Shown in pieces: positions 52,042-58,282 of a stretch of DNA of 58,282 nt. Source of the DNA: Chloroflexota bacterium (GTDB lineage Bacteria > Chloroflexota > Anaerolineae > UBA2200); contig JACIWW010000019.1 in assembly GCA_014360905.1 (NCBI GenBank), positions 1-58,282 on the forward strand, given 5' to 3'. The position numbers were made by a program, and so were the translations under genes. Under the pieces are notes generated by a model that saw only the letters and a program-made list of their open reading frames with translations, was not told where the DNA came from and did not search any database. Position 1 is the stretch's first letter. Each line of letters begins with the position of its first letter.

Positions 52042-52839
52042 TCATTTTCCACCTTGCTGGAGCGAAGCGAGACAATCCTCAACAAGTTTTTCAAGATGTG
52101 GCTGTGCTTCCTCCGTACAGAGCACAAAATGGGCGAGAAACTCTATGTTTCCGGCCGGTCCACGCAACGGAGAGGCTATCACGCCGCGGGCTTGCAAGCC
52201 TCTCTGAACTGCCCAGCTCAGGATGTCATACAGCACCGAGCGATGCACGGCAGGATCTTTCACTACGCCTCCTTTGCCCACCTGCTTACGGCCAGCCTCG
52301 AACTGTGGCTTGATCAGAGCGATAACCTGGCCGCCTGGCTTGAGCAATCGCATCACCACAGGCAAAACCAATTTTAGCGAGATAAAGGACACATCAATTG
52401 TCGCGAGGTCAATTGGTTCAGGCAACTCACTCAGGTAGCGTACATTGACGCGCTCCATAACCACAACTCTTGGATCCTGCCGTAATCGCCAAGCCAATTG
52501 CCCATAGCCGACATCGATTGCATACACTCGCGCCGCGCCGTGTTGAAGGAGGCAATCAGTGAAGCCGCCTGTGGATGCTCCTATATCCGCCACCACTAGG
52601 CCATGCACATCAACATCAAAGGCGGTCAGAGCAGCCTCAAGTTTTATCCCTCCTCGGCTAACATAGGCTGGTAGCTGCTCAATGCTTATCGTTGCGGACA
52701 AAGAGACACGAGCGGCTGGCTTGTCAATGAGCTCACCATTGACGTATACTTGTCCAGCCATGATCAGCCGGCGGCCTTGCTCCCGGCTCTCGACTAGCCC
52801 TCGTTTGAAAAGCAGGACATCGAGTCGCTCTTTCTCCAC
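52042..52839 (-). CDS. tlyA: TlyA-type rRNA 2'-O-methyltransferase
   Basis: A 265-residue protein with an N-terminal S4 RNA-binding domain ([20 protein letters not shown]) and a FtsJ-like methyltransferase domain ([20 protein letters not shown] near 82, then [19 protein letters not shown]). The K-D-K-E-type catalytic residues are spread through the domain ([20 protein letters not shown]). TlyA methylates 16S and/or 23S rRNA cytidines. It is divergently transcribed from the UbiA-type gene. Confidence 0.92.
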   Translation of the reverse strand: MEKERLDVLLFKRGLVESREQGRRLIMAGQVYVNGELIDKPAARVSLSATISIEQLPAYVSRGGIKLEAALTAFDVDVHGLVVADIGASTGGFTDCLLQHGAARVYAIDVGYGQLAWRLRQDPRVVVMERVNVRYLSELPEPIDLATIDVSFISLKLVLPVVMRLLKPGGQVIALIKPQFEAGRKQVGKGGVVKDPAVHRSVLYDILSWAVQRGLQARGVIASPLRGPAGNIEFLAHFVLCTEEAQPHLEKLVEDCLASLQQGGK

Positions 52840-52845
52840 AGCGCT

Positions 52846-52874
52846 AGGATAAACGCAGACGCTGGATAAGTCAA
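52846..52874 (-). promoter_or_regulatory. tlyA promoter
   Basis: On the minus strand TTGACT (52874-52869) and TATCCT (52851-52846) are 17 bases apart. It is back-to-back with the plus-strand promoter starting at 52876, so the two -35 boxes are adjacent and may compete for polymerase. Confidence 0.6.
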
Positions 52875-52875
52875 G

Positions 52876-52903
52876 TTGACAAAGGGCGAGAATTGGCTAT
52901 TAT
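52876..52903 (+). promoter_or_regulatory. Promoter of the UbiA-type gene
   Basis: TTGACA (52876-52881) and TATTAT (52898-52903) with 16-base spacing, about 35 bases ahead of the start codon. Confidence 0.7.
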
Positions 52904-52934
52904 TTAAAGAATACGACATTTGCTCACACGGAGG

Positions 52935-53816
52935 ATGCGATTGAAAACGCTCGTCGCACTATTTAAGGCAATGCGACCCAAACAATGGACCAAAAATATA
53001 TTCGTTCTGGCAGCGCTTGTCTTTGACGGTAAGTTGTTTGTATCCGAATTTCTTCTCAAATCACTAGTGGCCTTTGGCCTCTTCTGTGCCATTAGCAGCG
53101 CAGTGTACCTCATCAATGACTTGTCAGATATAGAAAGGGATCGCCAGCATCCGATGAAACGCAATCGCCCTTTGCCATCTGGACAACTGGCTCCTGGTTT
53201 GGCTTTAACTGTGGCTGTGCTGCTTGTTGCTACCTCCATGCCGATCGCCTATTGGCTTGAGCCGCTATTTGCAGCGATCGCAGGAACTTACCTGATCACC
53301 ATGATCCTTTACTCTTTCTGGCTGAAGAACATCGTCATTATTGACGTACTCACAGTTGCAGCAGGCTTTGTCCTGCGTGTGGCAGCCGGTGTCGTGATCG
53401 TGAGGACGGCGCGGTTCTCGCCGTGGCTCTATCTCTGCATGGTGCTTCTCGCCTTGTTCATTGCGATCAGCAAAAGGCGCCATGAGCTGGTACTGCTCAA
53501 TGAGAATGCAAACGAACATCGCAGCATATTCAACGAATACAGCCTGCCCTTGTTGGATGATATGATCCGAATGGTCACAGCCTGCACTGCCATGGCCTAT
53601 TCCTTGTACACCTTTTCCGCCGCCGGCTTGCCTCCCAATCATGCCATGATGTTGACCATTCCCTTCGTTTTGTATGGGCTATTCCGTTACATGTACCTTG
53701 TCCACATCAAAGGAGAAGGAGGCGAACCCGAGGACTTGTTGCTCAAGGATCGGCCTCTTCTCTTGGCAGTTGTTCTCTGGGGATTAGCAGTCATCATCAT
53801 CCTGTATATCCACTAA
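52935..53816 (+). CDS. UbiA-family prenyltransferase, DPPR-synthase-like
   Basis: A 293-residue membrane protein with about nine helices. The first Asp-rich motif is in YLINDLSDIERDRQHPMKRN, the form found in decaprenyl-phosphate phosphoribosyltransferases that make the arabinofuranose precursor. The second is near IIDVLTVAAGFVLR. The start is uncertain: ATG 52935 touches the GGAGG, while TTG 52941 has better spacing. Its place beside glycan genes fits cell-wall polysaccharide synthesis. The partner oxidase/reductase genes (DprE1/E2 type) were not seen. Confidence 0.8.
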   Translation: MRLKTLVALFKAMRPKQWTKNIFVLAALVFDGKLFVSEFLLKSLVAFGLFCAISSAVYLINDLSDIERDRQHPMKRNRPLPSGQLAPGLALTVAVLLVATSMPIAYWLEPLFAAIAGTYLITMILYSFWLKNIVIIDVLTVAAGFVLRVAAGVVIVRTARFSPWLYLCMVLLALFIAISKRRHELVLLNENANEHRSIFNEYSLPLLDDMIRMVTACTAMAYSLYTFSAAGLPPNHAMMLTIPFVLYGLFRYMYLVHIKGEGGEPEDLLLKDRPLLLAVVLWGLAVIIILYIH

Positions 53817-53867
53817 ACAGTTGGTTGTTGCGCGTTGCTGAGCGAATAGATCTGAGGTTTGGCTTCA

Positions 53868-55184
53868 ATGAAACCCCTGGTGGCGATTGTAGGTCGCCAG
53901 AATGTGGGCAAATCCACCCTGTTCAATCGCATCGTGGGAGAGCGCCTAGCCATCGTCGAAAACTTGCCAGGCACAACACGCGACCGCATCTATGCCGATG
54001 CGGAATGGCAGGGGCGCGTCTTTACACTCGTTGATACTGGCGGGCTCGTGCTTGGCTCTGACGATGATCTGCTTATTCGCGTGCGTTTGCAAGCACAGCA
54101 AGCAATCGCTGATGCGGATGTGATTATTTTTGTCACCGATGTGTTGGATGGAGTCACTCCGGCAGATCAGGAAATTGTTGAAATATTGCATCGCGCACAA
54201 AAGCCTGTTTTGCTCGCCGTTAACAAGGCGGATACCCCGCAGCGCCGTATAGAGGCTGCTGATTTCTACTCTCTGGGGCTCGGGGAGGTATACGCTATAT
54301 CCGCGTTGCATGGTTCTGGCGTGGCAGACTTGCTGGACGCCGTAGTGGCTCTGTTTCCCCCGGTGCCAGAGGAGGGAGAGGTAGCCAAGGCAATCAAAAT
54401 CGCCATCGTCGGACGGACCAACGTGGGCAAATCCAGCCTGCTCAATGCGCTACTGGGTGAAGAACGAGTCATCGTCAGCGAGATACCGGGCACAACACGC
54501 GATGCCATTGATACTGCTCTCAAATGGCATGGGCAATCTATCGTGCTGATTGATACTGCAGGCATTCGCAAGCGTGGCAGCATAGCTCCAGGTGTAGAGA
54601 AATACAGTGTATTGCGCGCACTCAAAGCAATAGATCGCGCCGATGTCGTACTATTGCTCATTGATGCCAGTGAGGGCGTGACAGCGCAGGATACACACAT
54701 TGCTGGCTACATCCTAGAAGCAAGCAAGAGCGTGGTCGTAGTCATCAACAAGTGGGATCTCGTGCCCAAGGACAGCACCACGATGGACTCGTACAGGGAG
54801 CATGTGCGTAGCCAGATCAAGTTCATCCCCTACGCGCCCGTGCTGTTTGTCTCAGCTTTGAAACGGCAGCGCATTGATCAAGTTCTAGAGACAGCCATCC
54901 GCGTCTATGAACAGCGCTACCAGCGCATACCCACAGGTCAACTGAATGACCTGTTACAGGAATCCATTGCACGCCATAGCCCTCCATCTAAAGGGGGCAA
55001 GCGATTGAAATTCTACTATGCTACCCAACCTATAGTAGATCCACCTACGCTAGTGTTCTTCGTCAACGATAGCCGTCTGGTGCATTTTTCCTATCAACGG
55101 TATCTGGAAAACCGCATCCGGGAGCGCTGGGGATTTGAAGGCACCCCATTGCGGTTGCGTTTTGAAGGGCGAGAACGCAAGTAG
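53868..55184 (+). CDS. der: Ribosome-associated GTPase Der (EngA)
   Basis: A 438-residue protein with two GTPase domains and a KH-like C-terminal domain. The first G1 GRQNVGKS is at 9-16 with DTGG and NKAD. The second G1 GRTNVGKS is near 181 with DTAGIRKRG and NKWDLV. The C-terminus (KFYYATQPIVDPPTLVFFVN) matches the family. Der is needed for 50S subunit assembly. ATG 53868 has GAGG ten bases upstream; TTG 53859 is too close to it. Confidence 0.96.
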   Translation: MKPLVAIVGRQNVGKSTLFNRIVGERLAIVENLPGTTRDRIYADAEWQGRVFTLVDTGGLVLGSDDDLLIRVRLQAQQAIADADVIIFVTDVLDGVTPADQEIVEILHRAQKPVLLAVNKADTPQRRIEAADFYSLGLGEVYAISALHGSGVADLLDAVVALFPPVPEEGEVAKAIKIAIVGRTNVGKSSLLNALLGEERVIVSEIPGTTRDAIDTALKWHGQSIVLIDTAGIRKRGSIAPGVEKYSVLRALKAIDRADVVLLLIDASEGVTAQDTHIAGYILEASKSVVVVINKWDLVPKDSTTMDSYREHVRSQIKFIPYAPVLFVSALKRQRIDQVLETAIRVYEQRYQRIPTGQLNDLLQESIARHSPPSKGGKRLKFYYATQPIVDPPTLVFFVNDSRLVHFSYQRYLENRIRERWGFEGTPLRLRFEGRERK

Positions 55185-55249
55185 GAGCGAACCTGGGTCG
55201 GCCATCTTGCGCAGTCTCCTTCATAGATTAGCCATAAGGTGAAGGCAAG

Positions 55250-56551
55250 TTGCGACATCGAATAATTGATTATGGTCTGCTGCTGCTCTTGAGCCTGAGT
55301 ATTGCGCTCTCTGCTCCACGTTTCCATCCAGTACACGTCCCGAATCCCACTGGGGAGGTAGACGAAACAAATGGAGTGCGCGTTGTGTATCTGCGGGGCA
55401 GGCCATACGAAATGGGTTTGCAACAAGGTTTCATCTTTCGCAATGAGCTGCGTATGCTCATCCGCAATTACCTTTACGAACGCCTCATCCTTCAGCGTGG
55501 AGTAGCACATGTCTGGCTGCTATCCTATGCACGCTTGGTTGCACAGAGAGTCCCCCGTGACCTGCAAGAGGAGATGCAAGGCATTGCAGATGGTGCTGGG
55601 TTATCCTATCAGGATGTGTTGCTCTTCAATACAATCCCTGACTTGCTGGCGCTATCTGATCGCTTGCCTACTTGGGAATCTTTTCCCCTGCTGTTCTCGG
55701 CGGGACAACAAAATGACACTCCATGGCACTCCGCTTCGTGTCTGGCCTTTGGCGCATGGGGCCGCGCCACGCTAGACAACGAATTAGTCATCGGGCATAG
55801 CTTGGATTACCCGGATAAGGAAGCGCTTGCTCCCTATCTGCTAGTGATAGTACGCCAGCCAAGTACGGGAAATGCTTTTGTCACTGTGAGCTTGATAGGC
55901 ATGGTTGGCGCGTGGACAGGGATGAACGAAGAGAAAATCACAGTGGCATTGACCCCCTCACCTTCGGCAGATGCAACAGTCACTGGACACCCTCTGCCAT
56001 TTTTGTTGCGACGCGTTCTGCAAAGCGCTGGAGATCTTGAGGAAGCGATTAATCTGATCCTGGCCTCTCCTCGCCTCACTGGTGGTAACGTATTGCTGGG
56101 CGATGGCAAAGCGCCGGCAGCCATCGCCCTCGAGTTGTCTGCTTATCGCCACGCTATTTTCGAGGTTGAAGCAGAAAGAGGCTTGCTGGCGCGGACAGAC
56201 CATTTTGTCCATCCAGAACTAGCATTGTTACAGCAAGACACACTTTCCCAGCAGGAACAGGAAACCAGCAAAGCTCGCCTTAGCCACATGTCGGCTCAGC
56301 TCGAGTTCAACCAGGGCTGGATTGGTGTGGAGAAGGCACTCACTTTTCTTGCGGGGGATAGCAGTGCTACATATAGCACCACCCTGGATTCGGAGACAGC
56401 GCTCAATTTGGTGCCTCCTCTACAGAGCGTGCTTTTATGCCCTGGCAAGTTCACAATTTGGGTAGCATCGAGCCAGAGCGCAAGCCCGATGTCCTATGTC
56501 AGATTGAATTTGAGCCATGTGCTGCTTGAGCATGGCCAGGCGCTCCAGTAA
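55250..56551 (+). CDS. C45-type Ntn-hydrolase (acyltransferase/amidase-like), exported
   Basis: A 433-residue protein beginning at TTG 55250 with AAGGTGAAGG just upstream. A signal/anchor helix (YGLLLLLSLSIALSA) is followed by the C45 domain: GRPYEMGLQQGFIFRNEL near 50, and Cys164 in SASCLAFGAWG, the expected nucleophile exposed by autoproteolysis. ELVIGHSLDYPD follows. Members cleave or transfer acyl groups (penicillin acyltransferase, NAAA-like); the substrate is unknown. It ends just before a bidirectional terminator. Confidence 0.8.
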   Translation: MRHRIIDYGLLLLLSLSIALSAPRFHPVHVPNPTGEVDETNGVRVVYLRGRPYEMGLQQGFIFRNELRMLIRNYLYERLILQRGVAHVWLLSYARLVAQRVPRDLQEEMQGIADGAGLSYQDVLLFNTIPDLLALSDRLPTWESFPLLFSAGQQNDTPWHSASCLAFGAWGRATLDNELVIGHSLDYPDKEALAPYLLVIVRQPSTGNAFVTVSLIGMVGAWTGMNEEKITVALTPSPSADATVTGHPLPFLLRRVLQSAGDLEEAINLILASPRLTGGNVLLGDGKAPAAIALELSAYRHAIFEVEAERGLLARTDHFVHPELALLQQDTLSQQEQETSKARLSHMSAQLEFNQGWIGVEKALTFLAGDSSATYSTTLDSETALNLVPPLQSVLLCPGKFTIWVASSQSASPMSYVRLNLSHVLLEHGQALQ

Positions 56552-56580
56552 AGCCTGACTTTGTTCACTGAGAAAAAGCA

Positions 56581-56607
56581 CAAGCCCAAAATGTTTTGGG
56601 CTTGTTT
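56581..56607. terminator. Bidirectional terminator between convergent genes
   Basis: CAAGCCCAAAA (56581-56591) and TTTTGGGCTTG (56594-56604) form a perfect 11-bp stem. On the plus strand it is followed by TTTA. On the minus strand it is followed by TGCTTTTT. It lies between the C45-type gene and the PDZ gene. Confidence 0.8.
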
Positions 56608-56635
56608 AGATTCTATGATGCGACACTTATTGCGT

Positions 56636-57157
56636 TCAATCACCTTGGCGTTGCATCCCTATGAAAGGTATGTAATATACTCCCAGATAGGGCAGATCTG
56701 CTTCGTCCGGATGAGTCCCTAGCTTGACTTTCACGCTGCGCTCGCGCCCGCCCCTCCACAAAGTAATCTCAATTCCATCTCCAGGGCGATAGCTGCGGAT
56801 GATTTGACCTAGCGTGTTTTCTCCCTCCACACGCTTTCCATCTACTGCGATAATCACGTCCCCTACATGGATGCCAGCCTGGTCAGCAGGGCTGCCATCT
56901 ACAACCTTGGTAACGAGAGCTCCGTTTGCTGTTAGCTTCCAAGGAAAAGCCTCGGGAGGTGAGACCTGGGGCAATTCGGGCTCGATGGGTGCGGGTTGCC
57001 GCTCCTCAGGCAGGCGTACAGAGATAGATGCGGCTGCTCTTCGTCCCGCCCAGTATCCGACAAGACCACCCGCAAATGCACCCAGACATGTGCTCAGCAA
57101 GACAGCCAAGACGCAGATCACAATGACCAATACATAGAACTTCTTGTCCTGCTTCAT
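56636..57157 (-). CDS. Membrane-anchored PDZ-domain protein
   Basis: A 173-residue protein. An N-terminal membrane segment (FYVLVIVICVLAVLLSTC and following Gly-rich helix) is followed by a Pro-rich spacer and one PDZ domain from about 80 to 155 (ALVTKVVDGSPADQAGIHVG, then DVIIAVDGKRVEGENTLGQI). No protease domain precedes it, so it is not a DegP/HtrA enzyme but may serve as adaptor or sensor. Residue Cys around 24 could be a lipid-attachment site, though the lipobox is poor. Confidence 0.78.
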   Translation of the reverse strand: MKQDKKFYVLVIVICVLAVLLSTCLGAFAGGLVGYWAGRRAAASISVRLPEERQPAPIEPELPQVSPPEAFPWKLTANGALVTKVVDGSPADQAGIHVGDVIIAVDGKRVEGENTLGQIIRSYRPGDGIEITLWRGGRERSVKVKLGTHPDEADLPYLGVYYIPFIGMQRQGD

Positions 57158-57253
57158 GGTTTCTTCTCCTTAAAGCTTATCGGATCACTAGCCGACCAAT
57201 CTGCTACTCGCACTGCTTTTAGCAGCGGGAAAACGCCCTAACTGCACAGGCGC

Positions 57254-57967
57254 TTATTGCTCCACAAAATCAATGCGCTGGAAGCAGCCAGAAGTTGCTG
57301 TCACCTCCAGATCGCGCGGTGAAAAAGGAACAGATTTCCCGTCCACAATCAGTTCAACAAACTGGACTCTTTGACCTGGCTCCAAGATCCATTCATACCA
57401 GCCATCCACATTCGTGGTAGCAGGATTGGCATCTGATTGCCATTCGTATCCGTTAATAGTGATCCTCACCTTTGCTCCAGGAATAACCTTCCCCGTCTTG
57501 TCAAAGACCTGTCCTTTGACCGACCCCAGCGAAAGTGCATGAGGGATGCAATTTCTGTACACTAACCTGAACACCCGCTGCGGAGGTGTTGGTTTTTCCG
57601 TAGGCGTGGGCGATAAGGTGGGGGCAGGCGTCTCCGTAACGGTCGGCGAAGGACTGGGCGATGGAAACGGAGTTGCTGTCGCTTGAACAAGCGTCTTGGT
57701 TGGCGAAGGGAATATGCCTGGAAATGCGCTGGTTGCTGTAGGCTGTACCACGAAACTCTGCCAGACAAGAGCAAGGCGATCACGCAACAAAAACGCGCTT
57801 CCAACAAGAATGGCTAAAAACAGAAACAAACTAACTACAGCAAGCAACAGGCACAGCCCTTTTCCCTCGCCTGGCTGTGTTCGACTCGTTGCTTGCAGCC
57901 GCCGACCACATTTACCGCAGAACTTGCTATCTCCCGGATTCCAAGCACCACAATAAGGGCAATACAT
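57254..57967 (-). CDS. Zinc-ribbon membrane protein with Pro-Thr linker and carboxypeptidase-regulatory-like domain
   Basis: A 237-residue protein. The zinc-ribbon MYCPYCGAWNPGDSKFCGKC lies at the extreme N-terminus (cytosolic), then one membrane helix (LLLAVVSLFLFLAILVGSAF), a 45-residue Pro/Thr/Ser linker, and a beta domain (GQVFDKTGKVIPGAKVRITI, then GWYEWILEPG) of the carboxypeptidase-regulatory type. ATG 57967 is chosen because GGGGG lies nine bases upstream; GTG 57976 is possible. This is a surface protein with an intracellular zinc domain; function unknown. Confidence 0.75.
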   Translation of the reverse strand: MYCPYCGAWNPGDSKFCGKCGRRLQATSRTQPGEGKGLCLLLAVVSLFLFLAILVGSAFLLRDRLALVWQSFVVQPTATSAFPGIFPSPTKTLVQATATPFPSPSPSPTVTETPAPTLSPTPTEKPTPPQRVFRLVYRNCIPHALSLGSVKGQVFDKTGKVIPGAKVRITINGYEWQSDANPATTNVDGWYEWILEPGQRVQFVELIVDGKSVPFSPRDLEVTATSGCFQRIDFVEQ

Positions 57968-58031
57968 GGCCAACACACCCCCTGCCCGTGAACATAGAGA
58001 CAGCGCACATGCTGCTCACCTGCTCGTTTAC

Positions 58032-58060
58032 ATTATAGCCATCGAACGCTGCACAGGCAA
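58032..58060 (-). promoter_or_regulatory. Promoter of the zinc-ribbon protein gene
   Basis: On the minus strand TTGCCT (58060-58055) and TATAAT (58037-58032) have 17-base spacing. The -35 abuts the likely IS end, so the IS insertion point is at the edge of this promoter. Confidence 0.65.
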
Positions 58061-58282
58061 AGTTCACGTGCGCTTGCGCCAACAGATCGTTACCAGGTGG
58101 TACAGGCGATTTTGACAAAAGGGGGTGCTCCTGTGGTAAAAGAATTGTGGAAACAAGTGCACCAGGAGGAGCACCGCCTATGGCCGATCTGGCCTACAGG
58201 GAAGTATACGCTATGAACCGCTTTCAGGCAAGAAAACTGCTGCTGCAGACCTATCAAGAAACCAAGAGCATCAGCGCCACTG
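58056..58282 (+). mobile_element. Left end of an IS element, cut by the window edge
   Basis: From about CAAAG (58058) onward the sequence is shared with the degenerate copy at 44190-44345, and the transposase gene starts inside it. The boundary is inferred from where the two copies stop matching. The element continues beyond the window. Confidence 0.7.
58180..58282 (+). CDS. IS transposase, N-terminal fragment
   Basis: Thirty-four residues starting at ATG 58180 behind CAGGAGGAGC, beginning MADLAYREVYAMNRFQARKL and leading into what looks like an HTH of IS481-type transposases. The frame runs off the window. The degenerate copy at 44190-44345 has lost the start and frame. The 27-residue tail at 1-84 may be the other end of a related gene, although direct proof is lacking. 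Confidence 0.7.
   Translation, partial: MADLAYREVYAMNRFQARKLLLQTYQETKSISAT

Overview
The window reads as a piece of a bacterial chromosome, most likely a Chloroflexota (Anaerolineae-like) genome. This is an inference from several signs: monoderm-style T-box leaders on valS and pheST, surface proteins with Thr-Pro/Pro-Thr linkers, YfhO and GT39-type membrane proteins, a helicase-associated-domain protein, and moderate GC with ordinary sigma-70 promoters (TTGACA/TATAAT). No rRNA is present. Both window ends lie in transposase-like fragments, as expected of a contig broken at repeats.

Layout. 1-3.9 kb (+): end of a transposase-like gene, then a consensus promoter and an iscR-like/iscS/mnmA sulfur-transfer operon, followed by three small membrane or coiled-coil proteins ending at a strong terminator. 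4.1-7.3 kb (-): MaoC-like hydratase, P-loop kinase, alpha/beta hydrolase, DUF1858 protein and thioredoxin reductase. 7.5-11.6 kb (+): methyltransferase, fabF, a metallophosphatase-like lipoprotein interrupted by one in-frame TGA (candidate selenocysteine, with a SECIS-like hairpin downstream) and a sugar-nucleotide epimerase.

11.7-17.1 kb: a 5.3-kb integrative element bounded by two identical 80-bp copies that each contain a whole tRNA-Arg(TCT) gene. It carries a tyrosine recombinase, a sigma-like HTH protein, a RecA-fold replication-type ATPase, an excisionase-like protein and several small proteins. Just after the ATPase gene are two sister arrays of nine 9-bp units (six forward, three inverted). 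They share layout and AT-rich flank but differ at one base throughout, and look like a paired iteron origin or a doubled operator/hairpin.

17.1-31.9 kb: T-box-valS, a Wzz-like protein, mutS2, pheT-pheS with its own T-box, an MFS transporter, a helicase-associated protein and a GH-like TIM-barrel protein. 32-43.3 kb (-): plsX/NERD-like/GT39/YfhO envelope operon, a THEP1-like NTPase, mfd and pth. 43.4-51.9 kb (-): two secreted PT-linker proteins, an IS remnant and a six-gene run (DegT aminotransferase, GT2, AI-2E-type permease, membrane protein, methyltransferase, beta-helix/DNRLRE surface protein) behind one TTGGCA-17-TATAAT promoter. 52-58.3 kb: tlyA and a DPPR-synthase-like UbiA protein from divergent promoters, der, a C45-type hydrolase, a PDZ protein, a zinc-ribbon surface protein and the start of an IS transposase.

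The observations most worth following are the candidate CGU selenoprotein at 9683-10666 and the twin 9-bp arrays at 15.4-15.7 kb inside the tRNA-bounded element. All statements come from reading the sequence; no database search was run.
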